Below, in pieces: positions 22,237 through 31,478 of a DNA stretch of 48,269 bases. Source of the stretch: an uncultured Bacteroidales bacterium (GTDB lineage: Bacteria > Bacteroidota > Bacteroidia > Bacteroidales > Paludibacteraceae); assembly GCA_902774185.1 (NCBI GenBank), contig CACYHE010000022.1, positions 1 to 48,269 of the forward strand. The letters are read 5' to 3'. Positions within the stretch are counted from its first letter, which is position 1, and the number at the start of each line of letters is the position of its first letter. The notes beneath the pieces were generated by a model, which was not told the origin of the DNA, did not search any database, and saw nothing but the letters and a program-made list of their open reading frames with translations. Position numbers and translations under genes: made by a program.

Positions 22237-23688
22237 ATGGATTCGGTCATAAAAGACATAACGGAACAGGAGTACAAGTACGGCTTCACCACGGACGTGG
22301 AGACGGAAATTGTACCGGCAGGACTGAACGAGGATATCGTTCGGTTGATTTCGGCGAAGAAAAACGAACCGGAATGGTTGCTGGAGTTCCGCTTGAAAGC
22401 TTTCCGTAAATGGCAAACCATGCCGCTTCCTACTTGGGCACACTTAGACATCCCCGAGATTGATTTCCAAGCGATATCGTACTATGCTGCGCCAAAGACC
22501 AAATCGCAAATGTCAAATGACAAATCACAAATGTCGAATGACATTGATCCCGAGATCATGAAGACCTTCGATAAACTCGGTATTCCTTTGGAGGAACGGG
22601 CAGCGTTGGCAGGAAACATGGCAGTAGATGCGGTCATGGATTCGGTATCCGTGAAGACGACCTTCCGTGAGACCTTGGCGGAGAAGGGCATCATCTTCTG
22701 TTCGATTTCCGAAGCGGTACGCGAATATCCGGATTTGGTTCAAAAATACCTCGGCAGTGTCGTCCCTCCGACCGATAATTTCTATGCGGCGTTGAACTCG
22801 GCGGTCTTCTCGGATGGTTCTTTTGTCTATGTTCCGAAAGGCGTTCGGTGTCCGATGGAACTAAGTACCTATTTCCGTATCAATGCCGGTAATACGGGGC
22901 AGTTTGAACGGACATTACTGATTGCCGATGAAGGAGCATATCTGTCTTATTTAGAGGGATGTACAGCGCCGATGAGGGATGAGAACCAGTTGCATGCAGC
23001 GATCGTGGAAATCGTAGTGCATAAGGATGCGGAAGTGAAGTATTCGACTGTCCAGAACTGGTATCCTGGTGACAAGAACGGTAAAGGCGGTATCTATAAT
23101 TTTGTGACCAAACGCGGTATCACGCACGAGAATGCACGGCTCAGTTGGACGCAAGTGGAGACGGGTAGTGCCATCACATGGAAATACCCAAGTTGTATTC
23201 TGCGAGGAGATAACTCCAGTGCTGAGTTCTATTCGGTTGCGGTAACCAATAACTACCAACAAGCCGATACAGGAACCAAGATGATTCATATCGGTAAGAA
23301 TACGCGCTCACGCATCGTATCGAAAGGTATCTCTGCCGGACATAGTCAGAATGCGTATCGAGGTCTGGTGAAGATGGGCGCGAAGGCGGAGAATGCCCGC
23401 AATTACAGTCAGTGTGACAGTCTGTTGTTGGGCGACAAATGCGGTGCGCACACCTTCCCGGATATGATCATCATGAATCCGACGGCGACGGTAGAGCACG
23501 AAGCAACAACCAGTAAGATCAACGAAGATCAACTCTTTTATTGCCAGCAACGCGGCATCGGATTGGAAGATGCAGTAGGATTGATCGTAAACGGATACGC
23601 CAAAGAGGTGATGGACAAACTGCCGATGGAATTTGCAGTCGAAGCCCAGAAACTCTTACAAGTTTCGCTCGAAGGAAGCGTCGGCTAA
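22237..23688 (+). CDS. sufB: Fe-S cluster assembly scaffold protein SufB
   Basis: Scaffold of the SUF iron-sulfur assembly complex, acting with SufC and SufD. The ATG at 22237 ([17 protein letters not shown]) matches SufB starts; the longer frame from 22180 would translate the repeat. The 483-residue product shows [55 protein letters not shown] and [10 protein letters not shown] (a conserved Cys-His segment near the C-terminus), typical of SufB. Residues ~89-102 are a duplicated KSQMSND encoded by two 21-bp units. sufC, sufD and sufS are not adjacent, unlike the common sufBCDS order, and the next gene is convergent murI. Confidence 0.93.
   Translation: MDSVIKDITEQEYKYGFTTDVETEIVPAGLNEDIVRLISAKKNEPEWLLEFRLKAFRKWQTMPLPTWAHLDIPEIDFQAISYYAAPKTKSQMSNDKSQMSNDIDPEIMKTFDKLGIPLEERAALAGNMAVDAVMDSVSVKTTFRETLAEKGIIFCSISEAVREYPDLVQKYLGSVVPPTDNFYAALNSAVFSDGSFVYVPKGVRCPMELSTYFRINAGNTGQFERTLLIADEGAYLSYLEGCTAPMRDENQLHAAIVEIVVHKDAEVKYSTVQNWYPGDKNGKGGIYNFVTKRGITHENARLSWTQVETGSAITWKYPSCILRGDNSSAEFYSVAVTNNYQQADTGTKMIHIGKNTRSRIVSKGISAGHSQNAYRGLVKMGAKAENARNYSQCDSLLLGDKCGAHTFPDMIIMNPTATVEHEATTSKINEDQLFYCQQRGIGLEDAVGLIVNGYAKEVMDKLPMEFAVEAQKLLQVSLEGSVG
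22501..22542. repeat. Two 21-bp units in frame within sufB
   Basis: AAATCGCAAATG... and AAATCACAAATG..., 21 bases each with two differences, encoding KSQMSND twice in an N-terminal loop. Confidence 0.92.
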
Positions 23689-23691
23689 CCA

Positions 23692-23724
23692 GATTCCTAG
23701 GTTCCTGGTCTCCTAGTTTCCTAA
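23692..23724. repeat. 8-bp repeat GATTCCTA-type between sufB and murI
   Basis: GATTCCTA, GGTTCCTG, GTCTCCTA, GTTTCCTA fill the gap between the convergent genes and reach the murI stop. No classical terminator is visible here. Confidence 0.75.
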
Positions 23725-24585
23725 TTGGATACTTTCCGCCTGAATTGGCGAACCCAAGAAATTAGATGCGGATTGTGAGAAACGATCCGCATTTTCTGTG
23801 GTCAGATAGGTACACGAGCCACCGGTAATCAACTGCTCGCGATACTCAGGATGACGCGAGAGATAGTCCTTTAGACTATGAGCGACCAAATCGCCTTGCG
23901 CGATGGTCTGAATATTCGGAGTATTCGGAATAATCGGATTATTCTGAAGCCACGCATCGATTTTTGCTTGAAGTAGTGGATAATGCGTGCAACCTAAAAC
24001 CAGCGTGTCTATTTGAGGATCTTTAGATAGGATCGCACGGAGATACTCATCGACAAAAAAGTCAGCGCCCTCATTGGTAAATTCTCCGCTTTCGATAAGT
24101 GGAACCCACATCGGACAGGCTTGCTGCGAGATAGTCAGATTAGGAGCAATCTTTTCCAATTCGAGGACGTAAGACTCGGAGCTGACGGTGGCTGGCGTAC
24201 CTAATATACCAACGTGTTTTGATTTCGTAATGGCAGGCACGGCTTCTACCGTCGGCCGAATCACACCAAGGACGTTCACCGGCTTTCCTCTGCTCATCGC
24301 TAATCGCTCATCGTTAATCGTTACCAGATCCTTTTGTTGGATGGTACGGAGTGCTTTCGCACTTGCGGTGTTGCAGGCCAGAATGATTAAGGCACAGTTT
24401 TTGTTAATGAGGTATTGAACCGCTTGCAGCGTATAGCGATAGATGACATCAAACGAGTGCGTGCCATAGGGCGCACGTGCGTTGTCTCCAAGGTAGAGAT
24501 AGTCGTACCCGGGTAGTTCGCGACGGATAGCATCCAAGATGGTTAAACCGCCGTATCCGCTATCAAAAATACCTATTTTTGCCAT
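23713..24585 (-). CDS. murI: Glutamate racemase
   Basis: Makes D-glutamate for peptidoglycan. The ATG at 24585 (MAKIGIFDSGYGGLTIL) is the family start; the longer frame to 24666 includes the promoter and is rejected. Hallmarks: GDNARAPYG (33-41), ACNTAS with catalytic Cys71, and GCTHYP with the second catalytic cysteine. 290 residues, slightly long because of two repeat-coded inserts: VTINDERLAMSRG (24292-24319, four heptamers) and NNPIIPNTPNIQT (23909-23945, 9-bp units), the latter matching the rlmI insert. It is divergent from dnaN, with back-to-back promoters. Confidence 0.93.
   Translation of the reverse strand: MAKIGIFDSGYGGLTILDAIRRELPGYDYLYLGDNARAPYGTHSFDVIYRYTLQAVQYLINKNCALIILACNTASAKALRTIQQKDLVTINDERLAMSRGKPVNVLGVIRPTVEAVPAITKSKHVGILGTPATVSSESYVLELEKIAPNLTISQQACPMWVPLIESGEFTNEGADFFVDEYLRAILSKDPQIDTLVLGCTHYPLLQAKIDAWLQNNPIIPNTPNIQTIAQGDLVAHSLKDYLSRHPEYREQLITGGSCTYLTTENADRFSQSASNFLGSPIQAESIQLGN
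23909..23945. repeat. 9-bp TCCGAATA-type repeat in murI
   Basis: On the coding (minus) strand the units read AATCCGATT, ATTCCGAAT, ACTCCGAAT, ATT. Same family as 18321-18356 in rlmI. Confidence 0.85.
24292..24319. repeat. Four heptamers GCTCATC/GCTAATC in murI
   Basis: Plus strand: GCTCATC, GCTAATC, GCTCATC, GTTAATC, a 28-bp in-frame block coding for the NDERLAMS region. Confidence 0.88.
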
Positions 24586-24594
24586 AATCGGCTG

Positions 24595-24663
24595 CAAAAT
24601 TACTACTTTTTTATCAAATATGCAAAAAAAACTTGCGTATATCAACTTTTTTTTGTAATTTTG
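24595..24663. promoter_or_regulatory. Divergent promoters of murI and dnaN
   Basis: Minus (murI): TAATTTTG (plus CAAAATTA 24595-24602) with TTTG at plus 24623-24626, 20-nt spacer. Plus (dnaN): TTGC at 24633-24636, 19-nt spacer, TAATTTTG at 24656-24663. Confidence 0.88.
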
Positions 24664-24721
24664 CACGCTTAAATGTAAACATTTAATTGAAAAGGCAAAA
24701 ATAATTAAAAAATATACGTAT

Positions 24722-25846
24722 ATGAAATTTACTATTTCGAGTTCAAAACTCTTTTCTCAATTACAGGCAGTAAGCCGCGTGATTAACAGTAAAAATGCGT
24801 TACCTATCTTGGATGACGTTCTGTTTGATTTGGCAGGTAATGAGTTGAAGTTAACCGCTTCGGACGGAGAGACGACAATCCGTACGTCGGTTGAAGTGGA
24901 AGCTGTTGAGGGTCAGGGTAAGGTAGCTTCGGCTGCTAAGTTGTTGCTGGAGACCCTCAAGGAGTTCAGTGAGCAACCGCTGGTATTCACCATTGACGAG
25001 AATAACTTCGCAGTGAACATGGTTAGCCAGAACGGTACGTACTCCTTCGTGGGTGTGAACGGTAATGAGTATCCTCAGATGCCGGAGGCAGAGGCTGACG
25101 CACGTGAGTTGGTTTTGCCGGCTAAGGTACTGCAGAATGCCATCGAGAAGACCATATTCTGCACCGCAGACGATGACTTGCGTCCGGTGATGAACGGTGT
25201 CTTCTTTGATATCGCTGCCGATAAGGTAACGATGGTAGCCACCGATGCACACCGTCTGGTTCGTTACTCGAACACCGGTGTACAGGCAGGTGTGCAGGCA
25301 AGTTTCATCCTGCCGAAGAAACCGGCAGGTCTGTTGAAGAACCTGTTGGCAAAGGCAGAGGAAGAGGTGAAAGTGACCTTTGGTGCCAAGAATGCTCGTT
25401 TTGAGTTTGGCAGCACAATCATCGTTTGCCGTCAGATCGAGGGCCGTTTCCCGAACTACAATGCCGTTATTCCGCAGGGTAACCAGAATATCGTGACCGT
25501 GGATCGTCAGACTATTATCAACGCTTGTAAGCGTGTGGCTGTGTTTGCAAACAACGGTACGGCTCAACTGCGTCTGGCTTTGAGTGAGAACCAGATCAAG
25601 ATCAGCGCACAGGATATCGATTTCTCGACGAGTGCAGAGGAGACCATCAGCTGCAGTTATAACGGTACACCCATGGCTATCGGTTTCAAGGCTCCGTTCC
25701 TGATTGACCTGCTCAGCTCGATTGAGAGTGACGATGTACAACTTAAGTTGGCAGACCCTGCTCGTGCAGGTCTGATTCTGCCGGCGGAGAACGAGGAGAA
25801 TGAAGATGTCCTCATGTTGTTAATGCCGATGTTGCTGAACGATTAA
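24722..25846 (+). CDS. dnaN: DNA polymerase III beta subunit (sliding clamp)
   Basis: A 374-residue processivity clamp of the replicative polymerase. MKFTISSSKLFSQLQAVSRVINSKNALPILDDVLF is the usual opening; the three clamp repeats are recognisable, with VATDAHRLVRY and RQIEGRFPNYNAVIP in the middle one and the LLMPMLLND ending typical of Bacteroidota. The gene is not near a dnaA here; it heads the long co-directional block and is followed after one base by a DUF4954 gene. Transcribed from the divergent promoter at 24633-24663. Confidence 0.95.
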   Translation: MKFTISSSKLFSQLQAVSRVINSKNALPILDDVLFDLAGNELKLTASDGETTIRTSVEVEAVEGQGKVASAAKLLLETLKEFSEQPLVFTIDENNFAVNMVSQNGTYSFVGVNGNEYPQMPEAEADARELVLPAKVLQNAIEKTIFCTADDDLRPVMNGVFFDIAADKVTMVATDAHRLVRYSNTGVQAGVQASFILPKKPAGLLKNLLAKAEEEVKVTFGAKNARFEFGSTIIVCRQIEGRFPNYNAVIPQGNQNIVTVDRQTIINACKRVAVFANNGTAQLRLALSENQIKISAQDIDFSTSAEETISCSYNGTPMAIGFKAPFLIDLLSSIESDDVQLKLADPARAGLILPAENEENEDVLMLLMPMLLND

Positions 25847-25847
25847 T

Positions 25848-27830
25848 ATGTTTCGTTCATTAACAACACAAGAGATTGCGCAGCTGGAAGCGCAGGGATG
25901 TTCGGCTAAGAACTGGGCAGATGTGGAGGTAGCGGAGGCGTTTGATGCCCGCTACGTCCGCAATACCTCTTTCTCCGGACATAACAAGTTAGGCGTTTTC
26001 CATCGTGAAATCACGTTGCCGGGTGGGTTGAGTATCCATTCGGGTATCTATAATGCGACCTTGCACAACTGCGAAGTGGGGGACGATGCACATCTGTATA
26101 ACATCCATAACTACATTGCCAATTATCATATCGGCGCGAACACCTGTATCGAGAACGTGAACGCTATTCTGGTGGATGGTAAGAGCACGTTTGGAAACGG
26201 TGTGCGTGTTCCGGTGATGAATGAGGGGGGTGGTCGTGAGATCCCTATCTTTAATGAGTTGAGTGCGAGTCTGGCATATATCCTCACGCTCTATCGTCAC
26301 CGTCCGGAAATGATTCGTGAGGTGGAGCGTCTGGTGGACGCCTATGCGGAGGAGCAGGCGTCAGACCACGGTTACATAGGCGACCATGTGCGTATCCTTA
26401 ACTGCGGAAGCATCAAGAATGTGCGGGTGGGGGACTATGCAGAGTTGGTAGGTGTAAGCCGTTTGAAGAATGGAACGATTAACTCGAATGAGTCAGCTCC
26501 GGTGCGTCTGGGGAGCGGTGTGAAGTGTGCTGATTTTATCATCGCTTCGGGCGTAGAGATCGGTGACTCAACACTGGTGGATAAGTGTTTCGTGGGACAG
26601 GGATGTATCTTCGACAAGCACTATTCGGCAGGCGAGAGTCTGTTCTTCTCCAACTGTCAAGGCATGCACGGTGAGGCTTGTGCTATCTTCGCCGGACCTT
26701 ACACGGTCACCCACCACAAGAGTACGTTGCTGATAGCCGGTATGTTCTCCTTCCTGAACGCCGGTTCGGGTAGTAACCAGAGTAACCATATGTACAAACT
26801 CGGTCCGATCCATCAAGGTATCGCAGAACGCGGTGCGAAGACGACAAGTGACAGCTATCTGTTGTGGCCGAGTAAGATAGGTGCGTTCAGTCTGGTGATG
26901 GGGCGTCATACCCACCATGCGGACACGAGCGACCTGCCGTTCTCCTATCTGATTGAGAATCAAGCAGATAGTTTTCTAGTACCGGGTGCCAATTTGCGTA
27001 CGGTAGGTACAATCCGTGACGCTCAGAAATGGCCGAAACGTGATAACCGAAAGGATCCCAATAAGTTGGATCAGATCAATTTTAACTTATTGAGTCCTTA
27101 CACAGTGCAGAAGATGTGGCGTGGTCGCGAAGTGCTGAATGAGTTACAGGAGCTGAGCGGAGAGAATACCGAAGTGTACGGTTATAAGAACTGCAAGATC
27201 CGTAACAGCTCATTGAAACATGGTCGTGACTTATATACGATCGGTATTCAGAAGTTCTTGGGAAACAGTCTGATCAGTCGTTTGGAGAAAAGCGAATGGC
27301 ACAGTTTGGAGGAGATCCATGCCGTCTTGCGTCCGGATAGCGAAATAGGATTAGGCGATTGGGTCGATATGGCAGGACTGATTGCGCCGCGTAGCGAGGT
27401 GACACGTCTGTTGGATGATATAGAAGCCGACAAGTTGAGTCTCGCTGCTATTCGTCAACGTCTGGAGAAGATGCATGCGGACTATTACTCGTACGAATGG
27501 ACTTGGGCTTGCAAGAAATTAGAGCAGCTATGGGGTTGTAAGGTGTCGGAAGTGACTCTGGATCAATTGCGCAAGACCATTCAAGAATGGCGCGAAGCGG
27601 TGGTTCGTTTGGATCAGATGGTCTATGACGATGCCCGCAAAGAATTCGATTTGAATAGTCAGACCGGCTTTGGTGTGGACGGAGATCGTGAACAAGCGGA
27701 GGCGGATTTCGAAGAGGTGCGTGGCTCGTTTGAGTCCAACTCGTTCGTCAAGGCGGTGCTCGAACATATTGAAACAAAGACTAAGTTAGGAAACGGCATG
27801 CTCGCCAAACTGGCGGAAGTGAATGAGTGA
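25848..27830 (+). CDS. DUF4954 family protein (left-handed beta-helix)
   Basis: A 660-residue cytoplasmic protein with no signal peptide. Hexapeptide-repeat character is strong at ~60-290 (CEVGDDAHLYNIHNYIANY, HVRILNCGSIKNVRVGDYAEL, GVEIGDSTLVDKCFVGQGC), indicating a left-handed beta-helix like that of acyl- or nucleotidyl-transferases, followed by a helical C-terminal half. I recognise it as the Bacteroidota DUF4954 family, which often follows dnaN; its reaction is unknown. The start is 1 base after dnaN and its end overlaps rnz by 8 bases, so it is in the same operon. Confidence 0.8.
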   Translation: MFRSLTTQEIAQLEAQGCSAKNWADVEVAEAFDARYVRNTSFSGHNKLGVFHREITLPGGLSIHSGIYNATLHNCEVGDDAHLYNIHNYIANYHIGANTCIENVNAILVDGKSTFGNGVRVPVMNEGGGREIPIFNELSASLAYILTLYRHRPEMIREVERLVDAYAEEQASDHGYIGDHVRILNCGSIKNVRVGDYAELVGVSRLKNGTINSNESAPVRLGSGVKCADFIIASGVEIGDSTLVDKCFVGQGCIFDKHYSAGESLFFSNCQGMHGEACAIFAGPYTVTHHKSTLLIAGMFSFLNAGSGSNQSNHMYKLGPIHQGIAERGAKTTSDSYLLWPSKIGAFSLVMGRHTHHADTSDLPFSYLIENQADSFLVPGANLRTVGTIRDAQKWPKRDNRKDPNKLDQINFNLLSPYTVQKMWRGREVLNELQELSGENTEVYGYKNCKIRNSSLKHGRDLYTIGIQKFLGNSLISRLEKSEWHSLEEIHAVLRPDSEIGLGDWVDMAGLIAPRSEVTRLLDDIEADKLSLAAIRQRLEKMHADYYSYEWTWACKKLEQLWGCKVSEVTLDQLRKTIQEWREAVVRLDQMVYDDARKEFDLNSQTGFGVDGDREQAEADFEEVRGSFESNSFVKAVLEHIETKTKLGNGMLAKLAEVNE

Positions 27831-28632
27831 AGCAAAAGTAACGATATTAGGATGCGGTAGTGCAAAGCCGACGAAGACGACTTCGCCTTCGGCGCAGTTG
27901 GTGGACTTATGCGATAAGACCTTTCTGGTGGATTGCGGTGAAGGAGTGATCTTGACAATGCAGAAATTAGGAGTTCATACCTCCCGTCTGTATAATATCT
28001 TCATCAGTCACTTGCACGGCGACCACTGCTTCGGGTTAATCGGTCTGCTGACGACACTCGGTATGCTTAAGCGTACGCAGCCGATGCATATCTACGCACA
28101 ACCGGATCTGGAGAAGTTACTTCAACCGCTGTTGGATTATCACGCTAACGACCGGAAGTATGAGATCATCTTCCATCCGATCAATCCTCGCAAGCACGAA
28201 GTGATTTTTGAGGACCGCACGGTGAGTGTGGAGACCATTCCGTTGAAACACGGAGTGCCGACCTGCGGATTCCTTTTCAAAGAGACGCATCGCGTGAAGA
28301 AAGAGGATGGTTCGTTTGACTACGTCACCCGTAAACGTTATGCCTATTGTTCGGACACGCAGTATAGCGAGAAGATCATACCGATCATCGAAGGTGTGGA
28401 TACGCTCTATCATGAGTCCACGTTCCTTAACGAGCACGGAGCGCGTAGCAGAGAGGTCAAACACTCAACCGCTGCCGAGGCGGCTACGATAGCTCAGAAG
28501 GCGAAGGTTGGGAAATTGATTCTCGGGCACTATAGTGCAAGGGTAGAAGACCATAGTCTTTTCCTGCAAGAAGCTAAACCGATATTTGACAATACCGTTT
28601 TGGCGGAAGAAAATTTGCAATTTGAAATTTGA
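27823..28632 (+). CDS. rnz: Ribonuclease Z
   Basis: A metallo-beta-lactamase-fold endonuclease that trims tRNA precursors at their 3' side, needed here because neither of the tRNA genes checked encodes CCA. The 269-residue protein shows ILGCGSAKPT near the start, the zinc motif SHLHGDH (His63, His65, Asp67, His68), YCSDTQYSE, YHESTFLNE, HSTAAEAA and GHYSAR, all RNase Z hallmarks. It overlaps the DUF4954 gene by 8 bases and is followed by radA. Confidence 0.92.
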   Translation: MSEAKVTILGCGSAKPTKTTSPSAQLVDLCDKTFLVDCGEGVILTMQKLGVHTSRLYNIFISHLHGDHCFGLIGLLTTLGMLKRTQPMHIYAQPDLEKLLQPLLDYHANDRKYEIIFHPINPRKHEVIFEDRTVSVETIPLKHGVPTCGFLFKETHRVKKEDGSFDYVTRKRYAYCSDTQYSEKIIPIIEGVDTLYHESTFLNEHGARSREVKHSTAAEAATIAQKAKVGKLILGHYSARVEDHSLFLQEAKPIFDNTVLAEENLQFEI

Positions 28633-28640
28633 AAACACAA

Positions 28641-30014
28641 ATGGCAAAGCCAACCATCCAATATGTCTGTTCGTCCTGTGGGGCTAAAGCTCCGCAGTTA
28701 TTAGGTCGTTGTCCGGTTTGCGGCGAATGGGGCACGTATGAAGAGGAAGTCCTACAGCGAAGCGGTCTTTCAGCGAAGCGGTCTTTCAGCGAACGCGGTC
28801 TTACAGGCGAAGCCGGTGTTCCTCAACGTCTTCAAGACGTGGTCGCTACCGAAGAGATGCGGATTGACATGCACAATGGTGAGTTGAACCGTGTGTTGGG
28901 TGGAGGTCTGGTACCGGGCAGTCTGGTGTTGTTGGGAGGAGAACCGGGTATCGGTAAATCGACCTTGGCATTACAAGTGCTCATGCAGTTAGGCGAACGC
29001 AAGACTTTGTACGCTTCAGGCGAAGAGAGTGTCCGGCAACTGAAGTTACGTGCAGAGCGTCTGGCGGGAAATGCGGAGAACCTGTACATATCCAGCGAGA
29101 CCTCATTGGAACGCATCTTGGAGCAGGTGAAAGAGATCGAACCCGAAGTGGTGGTGATCGACTCTATTCAGACGATAGGTACCGAGGCGATCGATGCCTC
29201 GATAGGTTCGTTGAGCCAGGTACGTGAGTGCGCAGCGCGTATCTTGGAGTTCGCCAAGACACGTAATATCCCGTTCTTTATCATCGGACATATCAATAAA
29301 GAGGGTTCGTTGGCGGGACCGAAAGTACTGGAGCATATCGTGGATACAGTCCTTCAGTTTGAGGGTGATCAGCAGTATATGTACCGCATCCTGCGTGCGC
29401 AGAAGAACCGTTTTGGTTCCACGGCGGAATTAGGTATCTACGAGATGCGGCAGGACGGTTTGCGCGAAGTGACGAACCCGTCGGAGTTGTTGCTTTCTAC
29501 GGCACGGGAAGGATTGAGCGGTATAGCCATCGCTGCGGCTGTGGAAGGGGTACGACCGTTCTTGATTGAGGTACAAGCGCTGGTCTCAAGTGCCGCCTAT
29601 GGTACACCACAACGTTCTTCTACCGGTTTTGACGGCAGACGACTGAATATGTTACTGGCGGTATTGGAGAAACGGGTAGGGTTTAAGTTACTGCAGAAAG
29701 ATGTGTTCCTCAATATAGCGGGCGGACTTCGGGTACAAGATCCGGCGATAGACTTGGCGGTTCTGGCAGCGGTATTGAGCAGTAACATGGATATAGCATT
29801 GGATGCAGGTACTTGTCTCTGCGGCGAAGTGGGTCTGGCAGGTGAGATACGGTCGGTGAACCGTATAGAGCAGCGCATACAAGAGGCGCAGAAATTGGGA
29901 TTCAAACGGATTATGATTCCGGCAGAACAGAAAGTGGATAGTTCGCGTTTTAAAATAGAGATTGTGCCGGTGAAGAAAGTGACGGACGCCTTTAGAATGC
30001 TGATTAAAGGATGA
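28641..30014 (+). CDS. radA: DNA repair protein RadA
   Basis: A RecA-like ATPase that promotes branch migration in recombination. The ATG at 28641 (MAKPTIQYVCSSCGA) is used instead of the upstream TTG. An N-terminal zinc finger (Cys10, Cys13, Cys24, Cys27), Walker A GEPGIGKST (~99-107), the RadA-specific KNRFG motif and a C-terminal Lon-like domain are present; 457 residues is normal. Between the finger and the ATPase, the segment RSGLSAKRSFSERGL is encoded by three to four copies of a 16-bp unit (28755-28820). The stop overlaps the porG start (ATGA). Confidence 0.94.
   Translation: MAKPTIQYVCSSCGAKAPQLLGRCPVCGEWGTYEEEVLQRSGLSAKRSFSERGLTGEAGVPQRLQDVVATEEMRIDMHNGELNRVLGGGLVPGSLVLLGGEPGIGKSTLALQVLMQLGERKTLYASGEESVRQLKLRAERLAGNAENLYISSETSLERILEQVKEIEPEVVVIDSIQTIGTEAIDASIGSLSQVRECAARILEFAKTRNIPFFIIGHINKEGSLAGPKVLEHIVDTVLQFEGDQQYMYRILRAQKNRFGSTAELGIYEMRQDGLREVTNPSELLLSTAREGLSGIAIAAAVEGVRPFLIEVQALVSSAAYGTPQRSSTGFDGRRLNMLLAVLEKRVGFKLLQKDVFLNIAGGLRVQDPAIDLAVLAAVLSSNMDIALDAGTCLCGEVGLAGEIRSVNRIEQRIQEAQKLGFKRIMIPAEQKVDSSRFKIEIVPVKKVTDAFRMLIKG
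28755..28820. repeat. 16-bp repeat in frame within radA
   Basis: CAGCGAAGCGGTCTTT at 28755-28770 and 28771-28786, a near copy at 28787-28802 and a degenerate fourth. They encode the linker after the zinc finger. Confidence 0.9.
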
Positions 30015-30724
30015 GAAACGGACGGTTGTACATAGTGCTTTTGGCTTTTTGCGCATTGTTCCTGACACCTGTTCAGGCGCAATTGGGCAGTCAACCTTAT
30101 ACCTGCGAGATCGGTTTGCAGGCTGGTTGCGGTTATTATGCCGGTGATGCCGCTCCGCATATCTTCATGCATCCAAGAGAAGCCTACGGAATCCATTTCC
30201 GGTATAAGTTCACCAAACGCTGGGCGATACAGGCGAAAGTGTCGGGTCAGCGTATCATGGGAAATGATTTTACCATGCAAGGAGACAAATTGAGTTCTAC
30301 ATGGCAAACCCAGATGGTGAATGCCGATGTGATGGCGGAGTTTAACTTCTTCCGCTTTGGTTCGGCAAACAAATATGACAAACGAATAAAACCCTATACG
30401 CCATATATCTTCTTAGGTATCGGAACGGGTGTGTATAACGGTGAATGGTTAGGATCGGCAAAAAGCGGCACGCACGCAGCACCCTATATTCCGCTAGGTG
30501 TCGGATTTAAATGGAAATTTCATGAACAATGCGGTTTGAATATCGCTTGGCAACATAATATATACATGACAGATAATCTGGAATGCCGTGAGACACTGGA
30601 TAACAAATACCAGATGAACGGATGGAACTGGATGAACTGCGATGTAACAGGAATGCTGACAGTAGGCGTCGTTTTCGAGTTCGCAAGAGCGAAGAAACCA
30701 TGCCGGATATGCAATACGGATTAA
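30011..30724 (+). CDS. porG: PorG-like outer-membrane beta-barrel (DUF6089 family), type IX secretion
   Basis: A 237-residue protein with a signal peptide ([23 protein letters not shown]) and an all-beta mature part with alternating aromatic strands ([46 protein letters not shown]). DUF6089/PorG proteins are outer-membrane partners of the type IX secretion trans-envelope complex. The assignment rests mainly on gene order: porG-uppS-bamA-ompH-ompH is the arrangement I know for the Porphyromonas gingivalis porG locus. It overlaps radA by 4 bases and precedes uppS by 1 base. Confidence 0.8.
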   Translation: MRNGRLYIVLLAFCALFLTPVQAQLGSQPYTCEIGLQAGCGYYAGDAAPHIFMHPREAYGIHFRYKFTKRWAIQAKVSGQRIMGNDFTMQGDKLSSTWQTQMVNADVMAEFNFFRFGSANKYDKRIKPYTPYIFLGIGTGVYNGEWLGSAKSGTHAAPYIPLGVGFKWKFHEQCGLNIAWQHNIYMTDNLECRETLDNKYQMNGWNWMNCDVTGMLTVGVVFEFARAKKPCRICNTD

Positions 30725-30725
30725 G

Positions 30726-31475
30726 ATGAGTTATAAACAACAAATAGACAAAGAGCGTTTGCCGCGGCATATAGCCATCATCATGGATGGAAACGGTCGA
30801 TGGGCGAAGAAGCAAGGATTGGCGCGTATGTTTGGTCACAAACAGGGTGTGGAGACAGTGCATAACATCACGGTAGCTGCTACAGAACTGGGTGTGGAGT
30901 ATTTGACGCTTTATACGTTCAGTACCGAAAACTGGAATCGTCCCAAAGAGGAGGTGGATGCGTTAATGGGCTTGCTGGTGGATACGATCGTCAAAGAGAC
31001 ACCGACACTGATGAATAACAACGTGCGTCTGCAGACGATCGGCGATATCGACCGATTGCCGGAAGGAACGAAACAGAAGTTCTTGGGCTGTATCGATCAA
31101 ACAAGTGTGAACACGGGCTTGACGATGGTGATAGCGCTCAGTTATTCGGCGCGTTGGGAGATTACGGAAGCGATGCGCAAAGCCGTTCGAGAGGCACAGG
31201 CAGGTAACTTGCGTCCCGAAGAGGTGAACGAGCAGATGGTCAGTTCCTTGATGACAACGGCGCAGATGCCGGATCCCGACCTGCTTATCCGAACCAGCGG
31301 AGAGTACCGTATCAGTAATTTCCTATTATGGCAATTGGCATATAGCGAATTGTATTTCACCGATTGCTTATGGCCGGAGTTCACAGAAGAAGAGTTATAC
31401 AGGGCGATTGTGGATTACCAGAAACGTGAAAGAAGATTCGGTAAGACGAGCGAACAAGTAAAAGTGACAAAATGA
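30726..31475 (+). CDS. uppS: Isoprenyl transferase (undecaprenyl diphosphate synthase)
   Basis: Makes the C55 lipid carrier for peptidoglycan and O-antigen by cis-prenyl chain elongation. [17 protein letters not shown] (~15-31, Asp21 binds Mg-diphosphate), [23 protein letters not shown] and [19 protein letters not shown] are the conserved regions; 249 residues is the usual length. It lies between porG and bamA with gaps of 1 and 3 bases. Confidence 0.95.
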   Translation: MSYKQQIDKERLPRHIAIIMDGNGRWAKKQGLARMFGHKQGVETVHNITVAATELGVEYLTLYTFSTENWNRPKEEVDALMGLLVDTIVKETPTLMNNNVRLQTIGDIDRLPEGTKQKFLGCIDQTSVNTGLTMVIALSYSARWEITEAMRKAVREAQAGNLRPEEVNEQMVSSLMTTAQMPDPDLLIRTSGEYRISNFLLWQLAYSELYFTDCLWPEFTEEELYRAIVDYQKRERRFGKTSEQVKVTK

Positions 31476-31478
31476 GCA

